Origin: Agrocybe praecox
Taxonomy: Eukaryota; Basidiomycota; Agaricomycetes; Agaricales; Agrocybaceae
Length of the DNA stretch: 64,000 bases
Reading direction: 5' to 3'
Assembly (NCBI GenBank): GCA_964017145.1
Contig: OZ024851.1
Location: 1,612,001 to 1,676,000 of the forward strand
Made by a program: the position numbers and the translations under genes. How positions within the stretch are numbered: the stretch's first letter is position 1; the number at the start of each line of letters is the position of its first letter. The notes beneath the pieces are model-generated. The model made no database searches. It saw only the letters and a program-made list of their open reading frames with translations, and was not told the origin of the DNA. Of the stretch, positions 35,107-47,202 are shown in pieces.

Positions 35107-38100
35107 ATGGTAGATATTCCTCTAATTCAAGGATATCCATATACTGCACCTCCACCGCGCAGGTTTACGCATGGCGAGATTGCGAGCGGACTGAACTGTA
35201 TCAACCGCCAGAATTATGTTCATTTTTTTGTAGAGCATCCGCAAGGCTCCGTTGTTGAGTACCCTGCTACTGGCCTTATAAAAAGAGAAGCGGTACTTCA
35301 TCGTTTTGCAGTCCCCGAATCTGGTTGCTTTGTTCATCCAAAAGAAAACATTCAATACTCACTTGGAAATCCTCAAACTTCTCGGGAAAATTCAGCATGT
35401 GGCTCCTTTCTCGTCGGAAAAAATGGTGAATCTGTTTATTGCCATGAAAGATACACTTCATGTATGTGTCTCCCGCATTACCTTCTAAATTATATCCCTC
35501 GACTAAATTTTGCAACCACGATTTATAGGTAAAGGTATTAAGATATGTGAAATGAAGTCGCAGTCGGTGCAGGCTCCAGCCACAAATATTGCCTCTGCGT
35601 CATCGAACCACATCCTCACTTATCCAGGACGGGAAGTTTTTAACAAAACACTTGCATTCTTCTGTGCGCTGAACGATACTGGATGCGCGTTTGAGCCATA
35701 TGGCAAAAATGATGATTTTCGAGAAGCTATCTCTATGTCACTAGACGCGAATGTCATTATCAATGACTCAGACTCAGATATGTCGGATTCAGATGCCTCC
35801 AACTCGACAACAAAAAGCAGGCTTAATACACGCCGAAGGACAAGAAACTCTCAACAGTGTAAGGGGAAATTAATACTCGAGTTCGATCTGTACAATAGAC
35901 CAGTAATCCGGTATGCACTCTCTCTTTCGATCTTCATCAGTACTAACAACTCTATCATAAAATTTCAGATGTCAGTACCGCTCATCGCAAGATAAATCAC
36001 ATATCTTTTTGAATCAGCTGGACACCTTTGATATACCATATCTTCAAGCACTGCTCACAAACGATACATACACAATTTCTCTTATAGAAAATGACGCTTT
36101 GTCAAAAAATTATGGACCTCTCATTGCATGTAGTTACACTGCTTCAGCATCTGCTCAGAGACAGCTTTGTCGTAAGTAATGTTCCTGATTTCGTGGCTAC
36201 TGAACTCTGAAAATACCTTTTGTTCTGTTCAGCATATTATCACCGCTTTTCTGACGGGCAACTTTGCCCTGGAACTCTCACTTCTACGGGCAGACCCTGT
36301 CCCGTAATTTTCAAGATATACACACCTTATGATATGACAAAGTGTCCTTATGTTGCGATTGTATCAAGAAATCCTCACTCACATCCTGATCCTCCTCCCT
36401 TGAAAACCCCACCTTCAATCCATAATTTCTTTACCTCTGTTCTAGAAGAGCTAGGCTGGAAACTCGCAGATGCAACGCCAAGGAAAATTCTTATTGATGC
36501 AGGTTTTATTCAGACCCTTCGTAAAGCATTGAAATGGACCCATATCCATGATCCATCGTTCTCGGACCTACATCCATCACTTGGTAACTTGGATCATGTT
36601 CGAAGAATAATTCAAACCGTACAAAAGGGACTGTATCCCGATGGGACAGGATTTAAAGGTATCTGTGCTTCAATGTCAAAATACCAACATCTAACTAGTA
36701 GTGCGGCAGGTGCTATTAGACTTGTAGAACAACATAAAGAATTGCCGAGAAGTGCAAAATATGTTCGCTGTGCTGAAGAGCACATTTTAGCAAATGGAAA
36801 AACATTTTACCTTATTATATGCATGTCGCCGGCAATGGCAACTTGGCTAATGAACTCAAAATATCTTGCAATTGACACTTCGTTCAAACGAGTGCAAGGT
36901 GACTGGCAAGAGTTCGAGATGGAGGGCTGGGATACAGTTTGTATGCGATGTTCGTTACTCCCTTTCTGTTTTTCAAATCTTAATTGAACCTGTACTGATG
37001 TCAAAATCCAGCGGTTGTTGGTGTGCGAGCACTGACGACGTCACAGTCGGCTGAAGCACACTTGATCCTTTTTAAACATATTTTTCAGATTTCCGAAGAA
37101 GACACAGGTATGCCCCCACGGTTTTTACACATTCACGGGGAAGGATTTCATGTATGGGTAGCAGACGCACACAAAGGCCAAGCCTTGGGTATGTTGCGAT
37201 GATAATTAAAATGGATGGACTACTAATAAGGGACTTGAACTACATGATTAGAAGCAGGCATGTTTTGTCAATCCCTTTGCGAATCCAGCTATCAAATGTG
37301 TCCAAGAGAGAGTGGACGGATGCTAAAAGATCTAGATGCATATGACCACCTGCGATGTTTCTTTCATGAATGCTACGTTCACTTCCGACGAAAAATCACA
37401 GAAATGAGAACACAAATTTTGAAAGATGTACGTGAAGCTATGTTAAGCATAGCTTCATCAGAACCTCATCCAGATCTTGACCATGCATTCAAAGTGATTG
37501 AAGGAGGAGGGAAAAAGGCAAGAGGTAGTTGACACCACTTTTCACTCACATTCAACCCTTTACTCAAGATCTAAATTGCACTTGATATCAGCATGGCTCA
37601 AGGACAAGAGAGTCACAAATAAATTCGCCCTACCTGCTTTATATCAGCCCATGAGTCTGATACCACGCGACATCTGGAAGGCCGCACCAAGGGACACAAA
37701 TGGAAACGAACAAGGACATGAAAATATTGCACACGACGGAGTAAACCTCAGTGTCACTGGTGCAATTGCCCAGGGGATGAATTACGACTTTCGTGCAATG
37801 ACAACCTTATCCCTTTGCGCGACCGAGGGTATATATGCGCGCAACCAGCTTTCAACGGATTTTGAACGTGCGAGGCGCTCTTATTTTCGAACAAGTGAGT
37901 ATTAATAATTTGAATTTTGAGTGGTTCATTTAATTATTGAACCCACTTCGCAGCCAACGTCCAGTTGAAGACCAATAAAACAAGCACCTCAGCACCTCTG
38001 ATGGAGCCACCATCCGAATTAGGCCCTACCATAATTCAACATGTAGTTGAACTTCCTTCACTGCCCACCGGGTCCAGCATACCATCTTGTCACCCTTGTC

Positions 38101-38333
38101 AAGATGGACCTGTGTTTCAAATGTTAGAAGAACTTACAAATATTCAATGTGAACCTGACTATGACCCATACCTTGAAGAACAAATGTTTCCAGCTAGCAC
38201 CGACGGCGACGAGCAGCCCTTTTTCGAACATTTCTTCAGCCACAATGATGTATGGGATGGCATTAGTATCCATAAACCAGTACCACTACATCTTATTTCA
38301 AGATACAGCAGTCTCGAGGGGGCATTGGGATAA
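35107..38333 (+). CDS. MULE transposase, intact
   Basis: Eight exons (35107-35461, 35529-35910, 35969-36171, 36233-36940, 37012-37188, 37252-37524, 37592-37894, 37954-38333) join without a single phase conflict to give 926 residues. An acidic patch (DSDSDMSDSDAS, about residue 200) is followed by the zinc-like DNA-binding region (CPYYHRFSDGQLCPG). The catalytic core includes LAIDTSFKR (first Asp, about 525), TSQSAEAHLILFK, and HVWVADAHKGQALG (second Asp, about 600). A distal RCFFHECYVHFRR and NGNEQGHENIAHDGVN segment would hold the last acidic residue. This architecture matches the MULE-type transposases abundant in Agaricomycetes. The tail after exon 7 is Pro/Ser-rich. Confidence 0.88.
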
Positions 38334-38993
38334 GAGCACTAAAAGATATATTTTCTCTGTACATATTACACAGTACTATACTACAATTCATGTCGTTATG
38401 AATGTAATAAGCCTGGCAAAACTTCAACATGGTGTTCAAAAAGATAAGCAAAAGATAGACCCGAGTGATAATCAACGTACCCAGTGCGTTATGTCTCTGC
38501 CGCTCTCTGCCGCGAATGATCTAAATCGTTTATACCAGTAATACAATATCCAATCGGTCCACAAAGTTAGCATGCAGTAAGTAGTAGTAGATGAATAAGT
38601 AGTTAACCAGGCTTACGTGTACTCCTGTTAGCCACTTATCGAACACTGCCTCGTGTCCGCAGGCATTTCTGGTTGATCAGATCTAATCTGAGTTGTACCC
38701 ATCGAACTATAACTCTCACGGTATTGAGCCGCAAGCGCTGGTCAAGGCTGTTCCAAACCAGTATCCCATCACAATCAGAAAAATTACACCTACACGCGGT
38801 CTTTTGGAAGTAGAGGCTTCCAGCTTCCTTGATAAGTATTCATGCGGAACTTGAGTTTGAGCCTCAATAGAAGCTCTAGCCAAACCTTAACGAGAACTAG
38901 AACTCCACGAACACAGGAAAAACTTGAACGTGTGTGCAACGAATTTACGAAACTGGAGTGACGTATGGCATGGTTAAGTATACCCGTAAAGTG

Positions 38994-39255
38994 TAGGCAT
39001 TAAAATAATACCAGAATCAAAAGAAAGAGAAGATGAGACTGGAAAGCATGATAATATCCGTGAAATAGTTCCAAATTTGGTGAGATAAAATAGGGGGATG
39101 GAGGACAAAGGATGGAATATGGCGAGAGCAATAGTAAGTAAGTCATCAAAATGAGAAAATGAGTGAAATAAAAAATAAAAATAAAAAGATTCACCAAATG
39201 CGCAAACAAACATGTACACACGCAAGGCTTGCGCATCTGCTTAATAGTATAGTAA
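38994..39255 (+). repeat. Dispersed repeat family R2, copy 2
   Basis: It aligns by eye with 26222-26443 and 47230-47465, sharing TTCCAAATTTGGTGAGATAA, GGACAAAGGATGGAATATGG and ending CTTAATAGTATAGTAAT. The rest of 38725-39594 shows no gene. Confidence 0.7.
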
Positions 39256-39588
39256 TACGCGACCATTGTCCCACCCGCGTGGCGGTATAAACACGAGAGC
39301 ACCTTTTTTTGAAACAATCTCCATGGGACGGAGTTTTATCATGTCTTTCAAATGATCATCCCATAACACATCTTCGGTCAATCGTTGTTTACGAGTCTTT
39401 TACGTATGTAAAAACGAGTCCTTTTAATCGAGGTGTTTCTGCGACTTTCTCTGACCCTTGTTGACCCCCATCAGTGATGGCATCAAATTGGCCACATGGT
39501 AAACAATATAGTCCAGTTGCTTTTACCTTAAACAGTAGTAATTAAAAAATCAGCAGTATCCTCAGATGATAGATCCTGTTCATTTTTC

Positions 39589-41477
39589 GTTTCATATGGA
39601 AACCCGGACTGTCAAGCTTCGAAACTTGTAGCCAAACATGAGCTGGCATGCGTTGCCAAACATTCTTGGCTCTTGGCACATGGAAACCAAATGATGCGTG
39701 TCCATATGGACGCTGCACACACATCAAAGCGCATCAGCATGTGAAATATGTTCAAAATGGTGATGCTATTCCTTTGCAGGAACTATGGGAGGCTGGGTAC
39801 GAAACAGGAGTCTTTCTTTGCTTCATTCAACATGTCCAGTTCGTACAGACTCATGGACAGGCATATATATCAGATTTTCAAGGTAATGTCCAATAATTTC
39901 CCTCTGTGATATATATTTCATTCTAATTACTCTATACTTAAGCAGATCAGCGAATTCGTTTGTACATGTTTGGTCTCCCCTATATTTTTTTTCTCTTAGT
40001 AACTTTCAAGCTTTTCTATCTACTGTTCTGGCTATTTGGGTGGGTAGGAGTCTGTTCGATGCTGTTTCGTCTTTCCTGTACTGAAACCAATGGTACTTCT
40101 TTCCTTACCTTTGAATTTGTTTTCTTTTGAAAGTCTGTGGTTAAGTTCCCCTTCTCGAATCTCGAGCGTCTTTCCATGCATCCAGCTTTTGTTCTTGAGC
40201 GGGTAAGACATTTACTGTTTCTTTTGTTTATAAGAAGACATCCTTAACTTTTATAAACCCCCGCTTTCCCCCCGCTCTTTCTTTCTGCGCCCATTTATCG
40301 CGCCTTTCATGATACAGAATTTGTTGACATTCGCCAATGGCCGGAACCGCGGAACGACTTTCAAATACTAAATATGTCGTTCGTAAGTGCTTCTCATACC
40401 CGGTGTTAATCTATTTACCTTATTACCCTACAGCTTTCCAGTCTGCGATCCCATCGTTTTTGCTTTTCTGTGGCCAGTCTGTCCCAGTCCCCAACCACAG
40501 GTAAGCTCTCCTACCTACTCACCTTTGACTCATTTTGTATTTCCTTCAAAATCATATTTAATCTACCTCAAATGTTATATACATTTGTTCGTGCATCGTA
40601 TGTTGAATGTCCTCTGGGATTTAAAGATCTTACAGAGGAGTATCTCTATGCCGAAGCGGAGTGAGGCCTCATCTGGTTTGACTTAATCAGGTGCTGGAAG
40701 CCTTTTAACCGATCCTAAAATTATGACAATTACGTGAGTGGTCCACTCTAACTGTGTATTATGATATATTAGCCAGTATATTGACGTAGTGAGTTATCCG
40801 AGCAAGGAGAATTGCAGGATAACTTATTTGGGGATGGAAATGTCAACTCCGCATTTGAAAATTTTACTGAGTAACATGAGTGCAATATGTACTGTGAATT
40901 TTTTGAGCTCCCTAAGTTAAGTGATGATGGAAATAGTGATAACGAAGAGCCACAGTGATTATTAGATTAACAAGTGTGTTCAGTCAAACAATATTCAGCG
41001 TGCTTGCTGAACTCGTTTGCGGTAGTATTGACATATACTACATAACCTAGTATCATTATATTACCAAGAACTACTGCCAGACAGTTTGTGCGCCTGCAAT
41101 GTAGGCCATCTATTCTCCAAGTGCGATTTCCTATAGTTCAAACTCCGACTGATTGATTTGGACGAGTGCCATGTAGAAAACCTTTTCTTATCATTAAATT
41201 AAATTTACAAATGAGGGTATATGCATAGTATATACTCTACTACACACCTCCTTATTTTTAAAAGTAAAAAATCCATCTCGTTGTGCGGGAACGTTGAGAA
41301 CGATGTTGAAAGATCAAAAAGGCAAGTGCACGCATGCTGATGCGCTTTGATGTGCGTCCATATGGACAGGCATCATTTAGTTTCCATGTGCCAAGAGCCA
41401 AGAATGTTCAGCAACGCATGCTGGTTATGTTTGGCTACACGTTTTGAAGCTTGACAGTCCGGGTTTCCATAGTTTCA
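39589..41477. mobile_element. Inverted-repeat DNA transposon with long ends and 6 bp target duplication
   Basis: The unit spans 39595-41471. Its ends start TATGGAAACCCGGACTGTCA and the inverted match extends about 145 bases (39595-39742 with about 41325-41471) at roughly 90 percent identity. GTTTCA lies directly outside both ends (39589-39594 and 41472-41477). Within the arms, GTCCATATGGAC is a perfect palindrome. Inside, gene-like fragments occur: a start MAGTAERLSNTKYVV near 40337, YVECPLGFKDLTEEYLYAEA near 40605-40664, and an acidic LSDDGNSDNEEPQ near 40916-40957. I could not join them into one frame, and no transposase core is visible. Confidence 0.8.
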
Positions 41478-41756
41478 AGGAAAGTTCTATGAAATAGATT
41501 TTTCATTAGAGTAGATCGTGTTGCAGCTCCATCGTCGACGGTCGAACACGCCAAGGGTGTGCCCGGCGCCGGCTATTAGCCGGTCTGGCATGAGAATGTC
41601 CTGATTTGGGTTGATATCAAACCATCAATCTTCGAGTGAACAGTTGACCACCACTGTCACTCTGCCCTCCTCTGCCTCTTTCCTGCTCTCCTGATTTCAA
41701 GAAAAGCGACAATGAACCTAGCACTCACCGCCACACTATTATACCCGCACAACGGT

Positions 41757-41927
41757 GTGGCAGTGCAACCTGCACCAGCCCAATTGGATTAGATCGTTCC
41801 ATGCAGATATGTGACCCCGACAGGTACATAGGGAATCCAATCTTTGACTGCAACTGGCATCGTGCGAGGCTGCTCGACGCGCTTCCAAGCTCTACTACGC
41901 CATACAGCTGCACTCTGGATTGCTCTA
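41757..41927 (+). repeat. Dispersed repeat family R1, copy C
   Basis: It begins GTGGCAGTGCAACCTGCACC and contains CATCGTGCGAGGCTGCTCGA followed by CTACGCCATACAGCTGCACT. It is clearly related to 10696-10912 and, inverted, to 11756-11916. Confidence 0.65.
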
Positions 41928-42269
41928 TCTGGTGACAACAGAGCGATTCGCTGCTCTTCGCTTTTTCTGGCAATATCTGTCCCAAATTCGGCACCAAATC
42001 TGCCAGCGGACCATTCCGGTCAATTTTTGACGCCTTAACACGCCAAAAACGCGCTTCTCGTGCTCCGATTTCTTCTCTTTTCCTTATCACTCTCAGTAGA
42101 CTGTAACAGATAACTCATGCAAACAGTCTATCTGGTCCTACATCATCCTGTCGAATGCCAACTATGCGCTCTCCGAAGTGAGGAACCCCCAACGCACCAT
42201 CCGTATGACTATCCCGATGGTGAATCTAATGTAGCTGTCAGCGAATTTCGCTTACGATACTCGTACGTA

Positions 42270-44600
42270 CACCTTACATTTCTTGCATTTGAATTAGAAT
42301 TAATATGTTTTGCATAGATGGGCACGAAGACATTAGAAATTTCGCACAGTGTTCGAGTGGGTAGCTGGACGATGTTCCGGTCGGGGGCGTTTTATCGGGT
42401 TGCGTGGGCAAAAGAGGTTAGGGAGCGAACATATCCTTGCGTCTTCGGTTGACCTCTGTGCGCACCACTTTCTTCCTCGTTGTTGGGATCCGCGACCCAT
42501 GCTCAACAATGTCGTTCATTCAAATATGCAACTTAGACGACACCCTCACGCTCCTCTTCGTGCCTCTTGCTTATGCTCGCCTGCCTCTGTCCAAACCCAC
42601 CACCACCCAGAACGCAAACACGAGCGCAACAATTGGTATCGTAAACGACCGGGCACTTTCTTGTTGTCCTCATTCTCCTACCGCGAACAATCCACCGCTC
42701 CTCCTTCGCCCACTTCTCTATTTCTCCCTATCTCAATCATCTTTATCTCCGCCATCATCCTGTTTCGCTTTCTGTTTCCCTCTTTTTCCATCTGGCTCTC
42801 CATCAAACTCGTCCTAATGTTCCGCTCCCACAAGTCTCAACATCAACCACGAACCCTCTAGGCTCTCCAAACGTATTCATGTCAGGATGACGCTCCAGCC
42901 TGGCCCTTATCGTCACTCGCGACTCACATCTGCGGCATTTTCTGGCCCTACGAATATTTTCTTATTGGTCGTTACGCCGTTGAGTGCCCAAAAGTGCGAA
43001 ACCATATGGGAGCCTGCCTCATTGGACACTTGACCTAGGGAACTGGCTGGTGTTTGGGGTTGGGTGCTTTATTCGGTGATTTGAGCGAACTTAGTCCCAG
43101 CTCTTTGGGGGTATGAGCTGAGGAGGGATGATGAGGTTGGAAGGACGGGTTGAGGAGACAGGTGTTTAGGAGATTTTTGGGAGGAACAGTCACGGTGGAG
43201 AGTGGTGCACAACGTTTCAACTCCTCTATTAGGCTGGCACCTTCAAATTGAATGCTGCGTTTACCAACACCACCAATTAAAAGCATCAAGTTGTGTAATA
43301 ATACGACCCTCCTATGTGTCCCTTCTGTCCTGCTTGTTGCCACCACCACGCGTCACTGTCTGTGTCGCCGTCGCCTTCGCCACCTCCCATGGTCCACTTC
43401 GAGGTTCGACTCTCGAACCTCTATCTCCAACATCACATTCAGGTCGAATACAGAAGCGTACATTAATATATTCCAGTACCTCCTCTTCCCCACCTATCGC
43501 TCTCCAGACTACCATCAACAAGAAAATCCCTATCATCACCATCACTGCCAGGAGCCCAAACACTGAGCAGATCAACGCTCTTCACCCTTCACCTTTCAAA
43601 CATCAATTACGTGCCTGCGTGAAACCCCAACGCACAAATGCACCATCTCCTTAGCAAACACGGTTGTGGATCTGTTGTACTTCTCAGAATCATAGGCCTT
43701 GGCTGACGCTGACGGTACGTCTTCTGTCATATTCTAAGGTTGAATTAGAGTCTTAATTTGCATGGATAGGCGCGAAGACGAAAGACGGTATTTGGTCAAG
43801 AATATCTGCTGTTAGCCATCCAAACTTTGGCTGGATATTCTGGGTGTTCTCGAGGTGTTTGGGCCTCGCACGCTTTATTAAGCTGCGTGGGCAAATTTTG
43901 GTCTCTTAACTTCCGTTCTTTTCCCCTCGTTGTCGTTGCGCATCACCTTCACCATCATCACCATCTCTAGTTCCCCTCCCTTGTCTTCCATCTACACTTC
44001 ATGCTCATCTTGAACGTTGATGCTCGTACATTTGCTGGTAAATCTTTATCATTTCTTGCATTTGAATTGAAATTAATATGTTTTGCATGGATAGATGCAA
44101 AGACAGAAGAAATTAAAGCAAGTCTTCGAAATTTGCTGCGGGTGGTTGGGGTTGGGCGTTTGATTGGGTTGTGTGAGCAAAGGATGTTAAGGAGAACCAC
44201 CCTCAGGCTATACAACTCATATCATTCGCATTCACGAAGATATAGATGACCTCCTCTCCATCCTCATTTAACCTCTGTGCGCTTCCCTTCCTCTTCGTTG
44301 GGATCCGGGATCCACCCTCAATAATGTCGTTACCTTCAATGTCTTTGCCATCTCTCCTTCCATTCCCTTTGTTGTCACATCGCTCAGCGACCCTCAGGCT
44401 ACTACGTGCACATTACATACAGACGCCGACACCGATGTTGGTGTATTAACTTGAATGACATCCTCACGTTTCTCTTTGCGCCTGCCGCGCTCTCGCCTGC
44501 CTCTCGACAAATGACTATCACCCTAAACACAGGCACGAACACGACAATTGGTATCACGAACAGCTGTGCCAATGTTTTTGTTGTCCTTATCGTTGTCTCC
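42270..44600 (+). repeat. Decayed duplicated blocks
   Basis: A block at about 42270-42690 recurs at about 44035-44600, with a shorter relic at about 43735-43930. Shared landmarks are TTTGAATTRRAATTAATATG, TTGGGATCCGSGAYCCA, AATGTCGTT and ACAATTGGTATC. Within each block a hydrophobic Ser/Thr/Pro-rich reading (for example NTGTNTTIGITN in the second) hints at an ancient membrane or secreted protein gene, but frames are broken in every copy. I see no intact gene from 41478 to 45370. Confidence 0.5.
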
Positions 44601-45374
44601 ATACGTCAATAATCTACCCGGAAAGAAGAAATACCTATATACTTTTCCTCCCACTTCTCCCATCTACCATATCCATCAAACTCCCACAGGCTCGAGTCTC
44701 GACGTCAACAAAGGTCCTCCGAGTCCACAGGAACAAGTACCCTACCTGCACGCTATTCACATTGGCATGATGCTCTCGGTTAGCCCTTATCGTCCCTCGC
44801 AAGTCAGGGCTGCGACATTTTTTTGTGCAACAAATGCATTTTTCTTTGTCGCCCCGCTCTTGGGGCCTGCTGAGGGTGGGGAAGCATATAAAAGTCCATC
44901 GTACTGGACATGCGGTGTCAGCATTAGATCCTGTTTGTTGTCAAAAACATGATCACAGAAGATTGTTGAGAAGGAAGAATACACCAAGCCCAAATATTCA
45001 GATAGAGCCTATCACTTCCAAGGCAACATAAACTTATAAATAGACACACATTATGAAACACATGATGAACATGAAACACGTGACAAATATGAAACACATG
45101 GTTAATAAATCGCGGGAACATTATGAAACATGTAACACATCCATATAAAACATGTGTCAGTAACACTTATGAATACCATTACTAATGTATTACTAAGGCA
45201 TTATGATTTACACTTATTAAACATGAAACATGAACTATGATGTAGGATAGAAAAACAGTATAAATATGTAGTAGATTAGAAAGAAGAATAATCATTCTAC
45301 CTTTTCCCCATAACTTTACTGCTTTACAACTTCCTTTCAATAAGACTCTCAAGTACTATTATTCTCTAAGTAAT

Positions 45375-45975
45375 TCAGAAGTGTTAAGCATTGATAAGCC
45401 TTAACATCCAGATTCTGATTCTGATTTCTCCCATGAGCTACCTTCTGCCAAGAGTTACCTTCTGCCACGAGTTACTTTCTGCCACGAGCTACTGTCTGCC
45501 AAGAGTTACCTTCTGCCACAAGTTACTTTCTGCCACGAGCTACTGTCTGCCAAGAGTTACCTTCTGCCACAAGTTACTTTCTGCCACGAGCTACTGTCTG
45601 CCAAGAGTTACCTTCTGCCACGAGTTACTTTCTGCCACGAGCTACTTTCTGCCAAGAAGAGATACCTACGACGTCTACTATACCCCAGAAGTGACAAGCA
45701 TTCTTGTCATCCAGATTCTGAATTTTCTGCCAAGAAGAAGTACGTTTAACGATTACCGCATCTCAGAAGTGATAAGCATTCTTGTCATCCAGATTCTGAT
45801 TTGCACAGAAGATTGATAGTCAACAATCAACGATAACTCAGAAGTAATAAGCATCGATAAGCCTTATCATCCAGATTCTGATTATAACAAAGATACTTCA
45901 AGTATCACTAGGTTAAGGCACGTAAGGTCAAGAGTGATAAAGCTACGACAAGTTTTATCATCCAGATTTTGATCT
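45375..45975 (+). repeat. Five spaced copies of a CATCCAGATTCTGAT unit
   Basis: The unit AAGCATTCTTGTCATCCAGA followed by TTCTGA recurs with variation near 45390, 45695, 45770, 45850 and 45945, each preceded by CAGAAGTGATAAGC or a close variant. The first copy sits before, and the others after, the 17 bp minisatellite. It may be the internal repeats of an LTR or other element. Confidence 0.55.
45440..45656 (+). repeat. 17 bp minisatellite with 51 bp higher-order period
   Basis: About 12.8 tandem copies of ACYTTCTGCCAMGAGTT are present, grouped in threes (ACC-, ACT-, ACTG-type monomers), so the array repeats every 51 bases. Because 51 is a multiple of three, one frame stays open and would encode a repeating SYCLPRVTFCHKLLSAT. 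I regard that open frame as a consequence of the period, not evidence of a gene. Confidence 0.85.
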
Positions 45976-45989
45976 ATTTTCTTTTCATT

Positions 45990-47200
45990 TCTATTATAGT
46001 CTCAGCACTCTACTCACATTCATATCTTTCTTTTTTAGTTACTCACATATCATCTTACTACATCACATTACAGCACCTCGGTAAATTTTACTGTTGAACC
46101 AATTAGAATATCCCGAACACCTCAGTTCCGGTAAACCCAAGTGAAAACCTTTTTCACGTTGACAGCGGTTGCGGGATGGGAGGTGTTTGGGCTTGGGGCG
46201 GTTCATCGGGTTCTTTGAAGGCTGGCCCGAACGTTGGAGGGTATGCGTTGAGGAGGATTAGGGCGACCAGTTGAGCATATGGGTATTTGGAAAGTTTAAG
46301 AAGAACGAGGTTTAGTTAGGTTTACCAGCACCAGCACCGGCCACCATCCATCCATCCATCTTGTCATCTTCGAAAGAATGATACCACCCTGTTTTCCTTT
46401 CTTTTTTACGACGGCGACGAGACGTACGAGCCCCTGTTCGTAGTCCTAATTTCACCCTATCTCTCGTCATCCTTGGCATCTATTACCCACCTTCGACGCT
46501 CCTACTGTTGCTGTCACAATTGTCATTAGCCAATACTGAGCCCTTCCCCTGCCTTCGCTTTTACTGCATGTATGGTCCAAGGACGTGTGCCATCAGGCTT
46601 GGGGATGACGGATGATGCATAATGCATATGCATTGTTCGGTTTTGAACCCTATCTTCAGTATTTGGTGCCTCATCAACATCCAGTACCAGCCCGACCCGT
46701 CTCACCAGCATGTACATATCCGACCCCATATCGCCGCAGCGCAACCAATTCCATGTTCTCCCTGTTTATATTTCTGTCTATATCCCTGTTTTTGTGTGCA
46801 TGTACATGTGTGTCGTTACTTCTCATTGTCACTTCAAACTTACTTAGTTTAGTTGCTTCGCATGAGGGCTCACGCGACCTGTGTTTTTTCATTATACGAT
46901 GCAAAACGACGCTTTTCTCTTGTCTTCAAGCTATCTTCTTCTCCTCCAGTTTCATTCTGGTCATCGCATACGATGCCGCCGGAGTCGAACGACTCGTCTT
47001 CGAGATTTTCGACTCCAACGAAGGTATGATGGTTGAGATATTTTTTGCGGTAGTATGGAGGGATATGCGAGAGGGCTACACGTGTCAAGGAATATTGGTT
47101 TCAAGGTACGTACGCGCATGCTGTCGTTCAAAAAATATCGAGCGCTTACTTTCCCTTCACATACTTAGATGTGATCATTAATACATATACATATATTATT
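45990..47200. other. Gene-free repeat-rich stretch
   Basis: It contains another weak relic of the duplicated-block family (GGCTTGGGGCGGTTCATCGG near 46180) and open frames without motifs between 46526 and 47181. No supported gene was found. Confidence 0.35.
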
Positions 47201-47202
47201 AC

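Larger units (their letters stand above)
33080..38724 (+). mobile_element. Complete Mutator-like element (MULE) with two genes
   Basis: The element spans 33089-38715. Its ends are inverted: GAGT outermost, then 20 perfectly matching bases (TCGATGGGTACAACTCAGAT) at 33099-33118 and, inverted, 38686-38705. TCACGGTAT immediately precedes (33080-33088) and follows (38716-38724) the unit. That is a perfect 9 bp target duplication, the hallmark size for Mutator insertions. Inside are a transposase gene on the plus strand and a companion gene on the minus strand, starting about 200 bases apart from a shared divergent promoter region (34908-35106). Both genes are open end to end, so the copy looks young and potentially autonomous. 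Confidence 0.88.

Noticed and set aside
36807..37054. Alternative frames overlapping the MULE transposase core
   Set aside because: Shadows of exons 4 and 5, whose spliced reading is phase-perfect.
42349..43654. Open frames of 126-170 codons in the 42-43.6 kb region
   Set aside because: They are Ser/Pro/Leu-rich translations of CT-rich DNA with competing open frames on the same strand, and similar blocks nearby are frame-broken.
45391..45816. Open frame of 141 codons with a 17-residue repeat
   Set aside because: It is fully explained by the frame-preserving 51 bp period of the minisatellite; there are no introns, motifs or gene context.
46526..46744. Minus-strand frame with SSVIPKPDGTRPW, resembling a retroelement VPKKDGTWR motif
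   Set aside because: It is the only resemblance; no reverse transcriptase domains flank it in any frame, so it is likely chance.
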